A DNA stretch of 64,000 nucleotides. It comes from Actinostola sp. cb2023 (Eukaryota > Cnidaria > Anthozoa > Actiniaria > Actinostolidae). Positions 23,885 through 36,600 of the stretch are shown here, piece after piece. Numbering within the stretch: the first letter of the stretch is position 1; every line of letters begins with the position of its first letter. The notes under the pieces were generated by a model that was not told where the DNA came from, ran no database searches, and worked only from the letters and a program-made list of their open reading frames with translations. The stretch spans positions 62,001 to 126,000 of the forward strand of contig JAUJYZ010000283.1 of assembly GCA_033675265.1 (NCBI GenBank). Direction: 5' to 3'. The translations under genes were made by a program, and so were the position numbers.

Positions 23885-25338
23885 CTGTGGTTCTATCAAG
23901 CGATTATCATAAAGTATTGACGTCCTGTACCGCAGTTGGGTTTGCCATAGACGGGATTCTTGGCTCTCACTTCTGGTATCGAAACTGTTGACGTAATTCA
24001 ATAGCAAACCTTTGTATACTTTGTGAACTTGTTTCTATTGGATTACGTATACTTGCCAAATTATTGAGTAATGACCAGCATTATTGGAAAGTACTTTCAG
24101 TAAAATTGGATGAATTCAAAATAGTTATCTACGTCTAAGTACAGAGTCCAGTCCAGAGTCCGTGAAAGTCCAGTTTAAATTTTACGTTTTTCTGGGGGTT
24201 CAAAGGTTCATTGTCAATGGTCATGGATTGCGTGACACACGAGGTGCAAATTATGTGATTTCTTTGAAAGTTTGTTAACAAATGCAAAGCGCTCTAATGC
24301 GTCCAGCGACTCTGATTTCTGTAGCTCGATTCGATTCGCATCCTTCTATAAATGTTCTCCTATCTTTCGTTGAGTACTGTTTATGTCAATGTATTTTAAT
24401 ACTGTGAATAAACCGTAAGGTTTGTATACATAGACCACAGTACAGAGCTTGGGATTTTGATGGGAAGATCAATTCGATTCTTACACGCAAAAAAAATCCA
24501 AATTGGTGAATATTCATGGCCAGCGTCCATATTGATCACTTTTAAAACAATGACACAAGCAAACTAGCTAGTACTATGTATAATGTATGACAACCGTCGG
24601 CGACTACCACTGCTATGGTACACTACATACACTGCACTGAATACAGTGAAGCTTTCATACTAGGCTCATATCATTCATTCAGTTCAGGCTTTGTTGTAAT
24701 CACCAGGTTAAGATATCAGTTAACGTAGCTACGGTAAATGTCCTGTATGTTGGCTCAAACTAGTCACATCATGCCCAACCATGGGCATGACCATGTGCCC
24801 GTCAGATCGGCGTTCGTGATCACATTAAACTATATTCCCGCTGGTTTCTGTGATATCAAATTAAGCGATGTGTCTTATTTTGGCAAACTAACTTAACGAG
24901 AAAGGTTAAGTGAGTGGATAACGTCGATTATCTTACCTTTTCCATTCAAACTTTAACTGCGATCCAACACGGCAACGACGAGAACAAAGCCACGGTATAA
25001 TTAACACACAGGTAACCCAATTGCTGGTTTTCACGTGACGTCATGGCGGCCATGTTGGTGCTTGATATCAAAGCATTTCTCATTAGTTTCTCTTGTTTGT
25101 TCCACCAACATGGCCGCTGTGTCTTTGTACTTTAATTCTCCAGGGATTGACTGTAAACCAGCAATATGGTCAATGCAAAGCGCCTCCAATAAGCGCCCCC
25201 CTCCCCCAACCACAGGCTACCAATAAGCGCCCCTCCCCCTTTCATCACTGAGAAGTTCGGCATGGACTTTGGCAAGAAGACACCTTTCGATCATATGATC
25301 TGACATCGTCCATCGACCACAGGTCCATGAAACTGCAT

Positions 25339-25340
<2 letters not shown>
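23885..25340. other. no gene recognised
   Basis: Mostly unique-looking AT-rich DNA. One inverted pair, GGCGGCCATGTTGGTG (about 25043) and CACCAACATGGCCGC (about 25101), marks a small foldback. No splice-supported coding exon was found. Confidence 0.45.

Positions 25341-25341
<1 letters not shown>

Positions 25342-25408
<67 letters not shown>
25342..25408. repeat. (AATC)n microsatellite
   Basis: About 16 uninterrupted AATC tetranucleotides. Confidence 0.98.
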
Positions 25409-25544
25409 CTTTCAGCTCACTGACGGTAAATGGCTCAGTAAACTGATTTTCAGACATGCCGTGCAAATGATATCGATAAATAATGATGAGTATTTTTTTT
25501 AAATCGGGATACAATATTTATATCAGGGGCGATCAGGGACTGAT

Positions 25545-25841
25545 TTAGTCTCTCTCGCAGCCGATTTTAGTCTCGCTCCACTCCCTTCGGTCCCTTCCAC
25601 TCTCCACAAACGCTCGCACCCCCTCCACCCCTACGTGCACGAGGGTGAGTGAAGTCGCGCAAGCACTTTCAACCACACCAATCTACCAACCCACTACCCC
25701 ACACCAATCTACCAACCCACTACCCCACACCAATCTACCAACCCACTACCCCTCGCGTGCGAGGGGGAGGAACGTGTGGAGAGTGGAAGGGACCGAAGGT
25801 AGTGGAGCGAGACTAAAAACGGCTGCGAGGGAGACTAGGAC
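25545..25841. mobile_element. 297-bp foldback element with internal tandem repeat
   Basis: TTAGTCTCTCTCGCAGCCG at the left pairs with CGGCTGCGAGGGAGACTA at the right; arms of about 80 bp. Inside is a 28-bp unit (CACACCAATCTACCAACCCA...) repeated three times. Confidence 0.82.
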
Positions 25842-26210
25842 CGATTTGGTACTGAACATGAAAATGAACTCCCATTACTCGGGCTTCCTGTGGAATTGTA
25901 GCAATATGTAAATTTATTAGATATAACTAATAGTGTGTCCTGTAATGCATCAGTCAATTGAAACCCCGGTCAACCGGGATCGGACATTTAACATTTAGCC
26001 AGTTAAAATATCCGCTCCCGGGGTCAAGTACCCCGGGGGTCGGGATTTCAAATGACTGATGCATAATATGCGAACCATTAGGACACACCCTAGTGTATGA
26101 CTAAGGAGGTCCTTGCTATGTGTGCTATGAATTGGAACTTCCTGTATTTTAGGTCGGCAGGTCTTCGTAGAGCTACACGAAGACCTTGCCATAGCCTCCA
26201 TAACACCCAT

Positions 26211-26653
26211 CCCGGGGGGGGGGGGGGGGTACTCCCTTTGTCCAAGTGAAGTGGTAGGGGTGATTTTAAATTTTACTGTATATTTAAAAAATGTAATTTA
26301 ATAATTTATGAATAGTGCAAATAAAGAACTGAACTGAACTGATCAGCGCTCCTTTTAGGGTTCAAAATATTTCCTGTGTGTACCTTTTAGGGTGCCGACT
26401 CAAAAAACATGACTCCGTACCTTTTAGGGTCAATTTTTATTTAATTTCTTTAGAACCGCAGAAGAAAGATAATAATAATCATAATCATCATCATCATCAT
26501 CATCATATGGTCGTACCCTTTAGGGGTTGGAATTAACATGGCTTCAACAGCTCTTTTAATTTATGCGTACCTTTTAGGGTCGTTTTCAAAATCGACCGCC
26601 GATCACCCCTACCACTTGGACAAAGGGAGTACCCCCTGCCCGGACCCCCGGGC
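26211..26653. mobile_element. G-tract foldback family, copy A
   Basis: A long G run precedes TACTCCCTTTGTCCAAGTG, and the right end carries the complement CACTTGGACAAAGGGAGTA followed by CCCCC. The interior has at least five TACCTTTTAGGGT motifs. Copies B, C and D of the family lie at 39111, 41841 and 43559. Confidence 0.8.
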
Positions 26654-26659
26654 AGCCAT

Positions 26660-27400
26660 CCTTAGCTTCGAAACTAAGGACGGCTGTTAAGGAGCTCTAG
26701 CATTGATTATAATGATTACTTGAATGAGGAATTTACAAATCTGGTGCATGGCAAGCGGTGAAAATGACTGCAGCGATTTTTCCACCAAACTTCGACAGTG
26801 AGAATTTTGAAGCATGGCTTCGCCAATTTTTGTCATGCCTTGGGCGTGAAATACCCTAGGTTAACCGACATATTTCCACAAACAGTGAAAGCGTTAGCGA
26901 CTACATAACAGATCATTGGAGACTCGTCAGAAATTAGCAGGGGAAGGAAGGGGGGTTAGAAAATATGGGGGAGGGTCATAACTTTTTGAGTCCCCGAAAA
27001 GGGAGGGTCATGAAAAAATAGGCAGTGAAAAAGGGAGTATTTTGGTATTTTAGGCCAAGCCCAAGGGGAGGATCAGGGAACATTTCATTCCCATTGCTAG
27101 GGGAGGGTCACAACATTTTCAACGCTCAATTCAAAATCTCCACCCCCCTACTAATTTCTGACAAGCCCATTAGTTTTATTAATAGTTGTATAAACTAAAT
27201 TAAATACCGTGACATTTAATTAATAAAGTTTTTATTATTATTACTAGGTGTTGCATTTACATGTGAAGTGTTGTGACCCGAACATGTTTGTCTGTCGTTG
27301 TATCATTTGTAATGAGATTGTGATGTTTGCATGTATAAAGCTGTACGATATATACAAGTACGAGGTTTTTGCACGTTTGCTGTTTCTTCGCTGTTGCGTC
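26660..27400. other. no gene recognised
   Basis: Repeated GGGGAGGGTCA phrases (26940-27120) are probably another decayed foldback element. Nothing coding is seen. Confidence 0.45.
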
Positions 27401-27420
27401 GTAACTGCAGACCCGTAGGA

Positions 27421-27600
27421 TGGGGGGGGGGGGGGGGGGGATTCGAGGGGTTCGAACGCACCCCCCCCTTGAGGATAAAAAAGTTATTTCAGGAAATTGG
27501 GAGGGGAGGGGAGAGAAGGGGAGGGGAGAGAAGGGGAGGGGAGAGAAGGGGAGGGGAGAGAAGGGGAGGGGAGAGAAGGGGAGGGGAGAGAAGGGGAGGG
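27421..27600. repeat. poly-G tract and 15-bp polypurine minisatellite
   Basis: A run of about 20 G is followed, from 27498, by about 7 copies of the purine-only unit AGGGGAGAGAAGGGG. It lies 91 bp beyond the stop codon of the MetX-type gene, so the minus-strand transcript would carry a long C/U-rich tract if its 3' end extends this far. Capable of G-quadruplex or triplex structure. Confidence 0.93.
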
Positions 27601-27690
27601 AAATAAACTGGCACAGAGGACTCTGGACTGGTTATATTCCATTTCAGTATCTACTTGGTGGATCCATTATATTTTCTTCTTGGAACTGAG

Positions 27691-30600
27691 CTAAGAGTCG
27701 TTCACTTTCAAATCAGTTTCTAGATGACCCTAAAATGTAAGACATAACATTAAACATCATAAATTCACCACTACCACCATCATGATCCTCATCATCAGTA
27801 CCAGTAGTGCTATCACTATCATAACATTCTTTGTCCCCAGATTTAACACAGAATATGGGAAGAGAAGCCTTTGCTATAGAGGTGCTACTCTTTGGAATAG
27901 CCTCCCCCAATTTCTAAAAAAAACATGACCGCCTTGCTTATTATTATTATCTTTATTATTATATGTTTTATTATTTTTATGCATTAATGTTTAAGTATAC
28001 ATCAAATACATTTATTTTTTATGCAACTATTCTCACAACTATCATGTAAACCAGTTTTTAAAGCTGTTGATAATATTGTGCTAAATAAAGATTTCATTCA
28101 TTCATTCATTCACATTTAGCAACAATAGTACATTTTAAAATCACAGACTTAGAAATTTCATTCATGAGTGACTATTTTGCTAAATTTACCCAACACGTAC
28201 CTTGACCGCGGCGCCCACAGCAACCACATCGAGCAGGAACGTGTCATGACCATATATGGAGTTTAACTCATAATACGTCACACTCTGGTTCCCTGTAGTC
28301 ATAGTAACGTGATTAGCCACTTAGATTGGATAAAGTAGCCTACGTAGCTTGGTGGTCAGTTTTGGGGGTTTTGGAGAGAAAGGATAAAGGATAAGGGGGG
28401 AGGGGGTAAGGAAAGTAACTTTAAAGTTTCTTTGAGTGTTTACCACTTACAAAAAAAAACCCGGAAATTCCGGTTGAGAGGTAAATGGTAAGCGCTATTT
28501 TGGTTTGACGAAGCGGAAAATTTCCAACATTTTTGGTTCGTCTGAAAAGGTAGTCTCGATTTCCCGGTTGGAAATTCCAAATGGTCGGTTCGCTTACTAT
28601 TTACAAACCCAAGTATTTCTTACCAGTTCCAGGCCCTATTCAATCACGGTCATTTGAATCTGAATTTCATTGGTTGTTTACCAAGTGTCTATTTTCCATT
28701 CGGGAAATTTGCTTACCATTTGAACCTACTAAAAAACGGTTGGTCCCAAGGATTTTGGTAAATGGTAAGCACTCTTTATCTCTTATATATCCCTCCCCGT
28801 CCCCTTCTTCTTTCTCTTAATTCTACCCAAATCGAAACGTAGAAGCGTTATGGCAATACATCACTGAAAACGTCTACGTGAAATCAAGAGGGCTTCTACT
28901 TCGTGCAATGCAACGCAACATTGTTCGTTGTACCACAAGTTGCACGTTTACATTTCATTGAGTCGGTAAAAAACATTAAATATCACACCAACTTGTATTA
29001 CTGAACTATTAGTGTTTGCATGCAGACGGCAACACATGCATAGCTGCGCCTAATGCTTGTCACGATGGAGTATTTGACAAACAACACGGACGCATAATGG
29101 AACTGTAATGCGCGTCAAAATTAGTTGAAACACTATTCATCCATCATCAAAAAACACTATCACCACTTAACGATGGTGAGATTACCCACCTGTAAACTCC
29201 CCTCCCCTCCCCCCACCATACAATGTTGACCATCAGTTGCGCTCTTTCATGGGCAATGATGTGTCTTCAACATTGGAGAGGGGATTTGTAAGCGTACAGT
29301 TCATATTTTAAACACAAAATGCAATCCTACTGCGATAGCTAGGTTCCAAAATATGAGTAATATCTCAACAATGTCGACGCCCATTGTGGCTTGTGACAGA
29401 TGGCATGGTAAGATTGCGTGAACATGAAGTCATCTTCCAATCTACATAGATGGATATTTTCGTAGTTTCCAAGAATTCTTCAGGATTCTGCGCGCGCAAG
29501 CGAGGTCAGGGTACAAAATAGATATCGAAAATATTAAGAGAGAATGAAGAAATTCAGTAGAAAACTTAGACTTTTAAGTTAAAAGTGTGTAAAAAGATTT
29601 ACAAAGATAGATACAAATTCTCAAGCAAAGAAAATAGTTTTTTCCTGTTCTTGATTAGATACAGTAGTCATATTTACCTCAATAAACGATCAATTCTAAA
29701 TATTTTTATCCTCTGACCTCGCTTGCGCGCGCATAATCATGAAGCATTCTGGGAAACTACGAAAAGGTGCATGGCAGAGTAAACACTACTCACCAGCTTC
29801 TTGCAGTAATTGAACAATTTCTCGTTGCTGAGTGATTGGAAACAAGACATCTGACTGCACGCCGACCACCTGTATCAATAACATCGTAAAAAATGCGTTA
29901 ACTTAGTAATATCAACTCAAAATTCGTCAACAAGGTTTAGAAGGTTCCCAATACAAGCATCAAGAGTTCCAGACTTCCGGTACGCGCGCAATGCATTGTT
30001 AGATTATTACAAAGGAAAAGTGAGCACCAATTCTAGACACAGGGAGCCCAAGCTATGTTTTTGCTCACTTGGTGCTCACTTTTCCTTTGTAATAATCTAA
30101 CAATGCATTGCGCGCGTACCGGAAGTCTTGATGCTTGTATACGAGAGGCATCCAGAACTAGCTTTGGCTGACAGTCGTGTGTGTGTTTTTACGGTGAAAA
30201 AATATATATTTGGATTACATCATTGTACAATGTTCCCCTGGCCATCCGTTGCCTAGATTAGTTATTCAAATTTGCACTAATAGTAGTTATACAGTCATTC
30301 TCAAAAATGTTGTCCAGATGAAAAGACTACAACGCTACAATAAAGTTACGTGATTCATTATGTTTTCAATTTCCTCGCGTGGAATTTCAATTTGAGATGC
30401 AAAAGTACACGGCATTGTGAGAAATGAAAGTAATGGCGCTGGTATATATCAACTCGCAGTTCCGCGCGTAGAAATTGAAAACATAATGAATCACGTGACT
30501 TTATTGTAGTATTGTAGTCTTTTCATCTGGACAACCTTTTTGAGAATGACTGTATATTATATACACCTATTCTAAAAATCGTTGTCCCCGCCGAAAGCAA

Positions 30601-33600
30601 CAAGCAAGAAGCTGGCGACCGCAAAGGACATTGGGTCTTTCTCCTTATTCATTTATTCATCCGTAGATATTTTGACAACATACATTTTCAAATGGCCGAA
30701 TAGTTCCAAATGATTGCTATTCAACGCTCGTAGGGATAACTTCTCAAGTACCACGGATAAATTAATTAATTAGGAGATTCCCAAAGTCCTTTGCGCTCGT
30801 CAGCTTCTTGCTTTCGGCCCGGACAACGATATTTGGAATAGGTGTATATAATATGATCTGCAATACAGTTCAATCATGGATTAATTAAGATTAAATTCAA
30901 TAGACGTTTTGTAAATTTTCGTTCAAAGCGCTACTTGAAAAACACTTAATAAAAATTGCCTCCTTTGACGTCACCACGCATAACACTGATGACCCCAATA
31001 TTCACTTCATACTGATGTGATTTTCAAAATGAAATAAAAATCAATCCACGTACCAAGGTCGGACATTGTATTTTGGATACACCATCTAGTAAGGAATGAA
31101 ATCCTTCACCAAGGTCAAACAAATCCATGGCCTGTCATATAAACAAAACATGTGCATGAGATCTATTAGTAGTGTTGGGTGTATAGACTGTAGACTGTAG
31201 TAAGAAGTGAGTGTGAGAGTCGTGTACCCCCTAACGCATTATCCATTTCTGAATTGATGTTCGCGGGGGATTGTGGAACTGTTTTTAAATAGTTTCATTG
31301 CGCATTGTGTTGTCAACAAAACAATAATTTATTCAGTTTGCGATTATTGTGTCGTCAATTATAGTTTCATTGCGCATTGTGTTGTCAACAAAACAATAAT
31401 TTATTCAGTTTGCGATTATTGTGTCGTCAATTATAGTTTCATTGCGCATTGTGTTGTCAACAAAACGAGAATTTATTCAGTTTGCGATTGTTTGTGTCGT
31501 CAATTATAGTTTCATTGCGCATTGTGTTGTCAACAAAACGAGAATTTATTCAGTTTGCGATTGTTTGTGTCGTCAATTATAGTTTCATTGCGCATTGTGT
31601 TGTCAACAAAACGAGAATTTATTCAGTTTGCGATTGTTTGTGTCGTCAATTATAGTTTCATTGCGCATTGTGTTGTCAACAAAAAACGATAATTTATTCA
31701 GTTTGCGAGTATTTGTGTCGTCAATTATAGTTTCATTGCGCATTGTGTTGTCAACAAAACGATAATTTATTCAGTTTGCGAGTATTTGTGTCGTCAATTA
31801 TAGTTTCATTGCGCATTGTGTTGTCAACAAAACGAGAATTTATTCAGTTTGCGATTGTTTGTGTCGTCAATTATAGTTTCATTGCGCATTGTGTTGTCAA
31901 CAAAACGATAATTTATTCAGTTTGCGATTGTTTGTGTCGTCAATTATAGTTTCATTGCGCATTGTGTTGTCGACAAAACGATAGTTTATTCAATTTGCGA
32001 TTATTTGTGTCGTCAGCAATTATAGTTTCATTGAGCATTGTGTTGTCAACAAAACGATGATTTATTCAGTTTGTGATTATTTGTGTCGTCAATTATAGTT
32101 TCATTGCACATTGTGTTGTCAACAAAACGATAATTTATTCAATGTGCGAGTATTTGTGTCGTCAATTATAGTTTCATTGCGCATTGTGTTGTCGACAAAA
32201 CGATCATTTATTCAGTTTGCGATTATTGTGTCGTCAATTATAGTTTCATTGCGCATTGTGTTGTCAACAAAACGAGAATTTATTCAGTTTGCGATTGTTT
32301 GTGTCGTCAATTATAGTTTCATTGCGCATTGTGTTGTCAACAAAACGAGAATTTATTCAGTTTGCGATTGTTTGTGTCGTCAATTATAGTTTCATTGCGC
32401 ATTGTGTTGTCAACAAAACGATAATTTATTCAGTTTGCGATTGTTTGTGTCGTCAATTATAGTTTCATTGCGCATTGTGTTGTCGACAAAACGATAGTTT
32501 ATTCAATTTGCGATTATTTGTGTCGTCAGCAATTATAGTTTCATTGAGCATTGTGTTGTCAACAAAACGATGATTTATTCAGTTTGTGATTATTTGTGTC
32601 GTCAATTATAGTTTCATTGCACATTGTGTTGTCAACAAAACGATAATTTATTCAATTTGCGATTGTTTGTGTCGTCAATTATAGTTTCATTGCACATTGT
32701 GTTGTCAACAAAACGATAATTTATTCAATTTGCGATTGTTTGTGTCGTCAATTATAGTTTCATTGCGCATTGTGTTGTCAACAAAACGATGATTTATTCA
32801 GTTTGTGATTATTTGTGTCGTCAATTATAGTTTCATTGCACATTGTGTTGTCAACAAAACGATAATTTATTCAATTTGCGATTGTTTGTGTCGTCAATTA
32901 TAGTTTCATTGCGCATTGTGTTGTCAACAAAACGATAATTTATTCAATTTGCGAGTGTTTGTGTCGTCAATTATAGTTTCATTGCGCATTGTGTTGTCAA
33001 CAAAACGATAATTTATTCAATTTGCGAGTATTTTTGTCGTCAATTATAGTTTCATTGCGCATTGTGCTGTCAACAAAGCGATAATTTATTCAGTTTGCGA
33101 TTGTTTGTGTCGTCAATTATAGTTTCATTGCGTATTGTGTTGTCAACAAAACGAGAATTTATTCGGTTTGCGATTATTTGTGTCGTCATTTATAGTTTCA
33201 TTGCGCATTGTGTTGTCGACAAAACGAGAATGTATTCAGTTTGCGATTGTTTATGTCATCAATTATAGTTTCATTGCGCATTGTGTTGTCGACAAAACGA
33301 GAATTTATTCAATTTGCGAGTATTTCTGTCGTCAATTATAGTTTCATTGCGCATTGTGTTGTCAACAAAACGATAATTTATTCAGTTTGCGATTGTTTGT
33401 GTCGTCAATTATAGTTTCATTGCGCATTGTGTTGTCGACAAAACGATAGTTTATTCAATTTGCGATTATTTGTGTCGTCAGCAATTATAGTTTCATTGAG
33501 CATTGTGTTGTCAACAAAACGATGATTTATTCAGTTTGTGATTATTTGTGTCGTCAATTATAGTTTCATTGCACATTGTGTTGTCAACAAAACGATAATT

Positions 33601-36600
33601 TATTCAATTTGCGATTGTTTGTGTCGTCAATTATAGTTTCATTGCACATTGTGTTGTCAACAAAACGATAATTTATTCAATTTGCGATTGTTTGTGTCGT
33701 CAATTATAGTTTCATTGCGCATTGTGTTGTCAACAAAACGATGATTTATTCAGTTTGTGATTATTTGTGTCGTCAATTATAGTTTCATTGCACATTGTGT
33801 TGTCAACAAAACGATAATTTATTCAATTTGCGATTGTTTGTGTCGTCAATTATAGTTTCATTGCGCATTGTGTTGTCAACAAAACGATAATTTATTCAAT
33901 TTGCGAGTGTTTGTGTCGTCAATTATAGTTTCATTGCGCATTGTGTTGTCAACAAAACGATAATTTATTCAATTTGCGAGTATTTTTGTCGTCAATTATA
34001 GTTTCATTGCGCATTGTGCTGTCAACAAAGCGATAATTTATTCAGTTTGCGATTGTTTGTGTCGTCAATTATAGTTTCATTGCGTATTGTGTTGTCAACA
34101 AAACGAGAATTTATTCGGTTTGCGATTATTTGTGTCGTCATTTATAGTTTCATTGCGCATTGTGTTGTCGACAAAACGAGAATGTATTCAGTTGTGTTGT
34201 CAACAAAACGAGAATTTATTCAATTTGCGAGTATTTTTGTCGTCAATTATAGTTTCATTGCGCATTGTGTTGTCAACAAAACGAGAATTTATTCAATTTG
34301 CGAGTATTTTTGTCGTCAATTATAGTTTCATTGCGCATTGTGTTGTCAACAAAACGAGAATTTATTCAATTTGCGAGTATTTTTGTCGTCAATTATAGTT
34401 TCATTGCGCATTGTGTTGTCAACAAAACGAGAATTTATTCAATTTGCGAGTATTTTTGTCGTCAATTAAGTTTCATTGCGCATTGTGTTGTCAACAAAAC
34501 GAGAATTTATTCAATTTGCGAGTATTTTTGTCGTCAATTATAGTTTCATTGCGCATTGTGTTGTCAACAAAACGAGAATTTATTCAATTTGCGAGTATTT
34601 CTGTCGTCAATTATAGTTTCATTGCGCATTGTGTTGTCAACAAAACGAGAATTTATTCAATTTGCGAGTATTTTTGTCGTCAATTATAGTTTCATTGCGC
34701 ATTATGTTGTCAACAAAACGATAATTTATTCAATTTGCGAGTATTTTTGTCGTCAATTATAGTTTCATTGCGCATTGTGTTGTCGACAAAACGAGAATTT
34801 ATTCAATTTGCGAGTATTTTTGTCGTCAATTATAGTTTCATTGCGCATTGTGTTGTCAACAAAACGAGAATTTATTCAATTTGCGAGTATTTGTGTCGTC
34901 AATTATAGTTTCATTGCGCATTGTGTTGTCAACAAAACGAGAATTTATTCAATTTGCGAGTATTTCTGTCGTCAATTATAGTTTCATTGCGCATTGTGTT
35001 GTCAACAAAACGAGAATTTATTCAATTTGCGAGTATTTTTGTCGTCAATTATAGTTTCATTGCGCATTGTGTTGTCAACAAAACGAGAATTTATTCAATT
35101 TGCGAGTATTTTTGTCGTCAATTATAGTTTCATTGCGCATTGTGTTGTCAACAAAACGAGAATTTATTCAATTTGCGAGTATTTTTGTCGTCAATTATAG
35201 TTTCATTGCGCATTGTGTTGTCAACAAAACGAGAATTTATTCAATTTGCGAGAGTATTTTTGTCGTCAATTATAGTTTCATTGCGCATTGTGTTGTCGAC
35301 AAAACGAGAATTTATTCAATTTGCGAGTATTTTTGTCGTCAATTATAGTTTCATTGCGCATTGTGTTGTCGACAAAACGATAATTTATTCAATTTGCGAG
35401 TATTTTTGTCGTCAATTATAGTTTCATTGCGCATTGTGTTGTCAACAAAACGAGAATTTATTCAATTTGCGAGTATTTCTGTCGTCAATTATAGTTTCAT
35501 TGCGCATTGTGTTGTCAACAAAACGAGAATTTATTCAATTTGCGAGTATTTTTGTCGTCAATTATAGTTTCATTGCGCATTGTGTTGTCAACAAAACGAG
35601 AATTTATTCAATTTGCGAGTATTTTTGTCGTCAATTATAGTAGTTTCATTGCGCATTGTGTTGTCAACAAAACGAGAATTTATTCAATTTGCGAGTATTT
35701 TTGTCGTCAATTATAGTTTCATTGCGCATTGTGTTGTCGACAAAACGAGAATTTATTCAATTTGCGAGTATTTTTGTCGTCAATTATAGTTTCATTGCGC
35801 ATTGTGTTGTCGACAAAACGATAATTTATTCAATTTGCGAGTATTTTTGTCGTCAATTATAGTTTCATTGCGCATTGTGTTGTCAACAAAACGAGAATTT
35901 ATTCAATTTGCGAGTATTTCTGTCGTCAATTATAGTTCATAGTTTCATTGCGCATTGTGTTGTCAACAAAACGAGAATTTATTCAATTTGCGAGTATTTT
36001 TGTCGTCAATTATAGTTTCATTGCGCATTGTGTTGTCAACAAAACGAGAATTTATTCAATTTGCGAGTATTTTTGTCGTCAATTATAGTTTCATTGCGCA
36101 TTGTGTTGTCAACAAAACGAGAAAATTTATTCAATTTGCGAGTATTTTTGTCGTCAATTATAGTTTCATTGCGCATTGTGTTGTCAACAAAACGAGAATT
36201 TATTCAATTTGCGAGTATTTTTGTCGTCAATTATAGTTTCATTGCGCATTGTGTTGTCGACAAAACGAGAATTTATTCAATTTGCGAGTATTTTTGTCGT
36301 CAATTATAGTTTCATTGCGCATTGTGTTGTCAACAAAACGAGAATTTATTCAATTTGCGAGTATTTTTGTCGTCAATTATAGTTTCATTGCGCATTGTGT
36401 TGAAAAGCATTAATACTTTCGTAAGCTAACCTTTGATATATACAACAGTGAATTCGGGTCGTACTTGACACAGAAAGAGTCGCCCTGAAAAACAACAAAG
36501 ATACATACATAAACATACATATCATACAGTTGAACCTCTGGTTGCGATCACTCTCGTAAGCGACCACCTCTCCTAAGCGACCAGTTTTCCGAAATACCAA

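Noticed and set aside
27331..27694. Gly/Arg/Glu repeat proteins in all three plus-strand frames
   Set aside because: Artefact of the purine-only 15-bp repeat, which has no stop codons.
31273..36382. About 30 overlapping open frames of 68-103 codons with repeating [14 protein letters not shown] sequence
   Set aside because: They come from a 73-bp unit read in three frames; starts and stops recur at fixed unit positions and there is no protein family.
19333..36403. Arrays considered as CRISPR-like
   Set aside because: Repeats are directly adjacent with no unique spacers, no cas genes, and the genome is eukaryotic.
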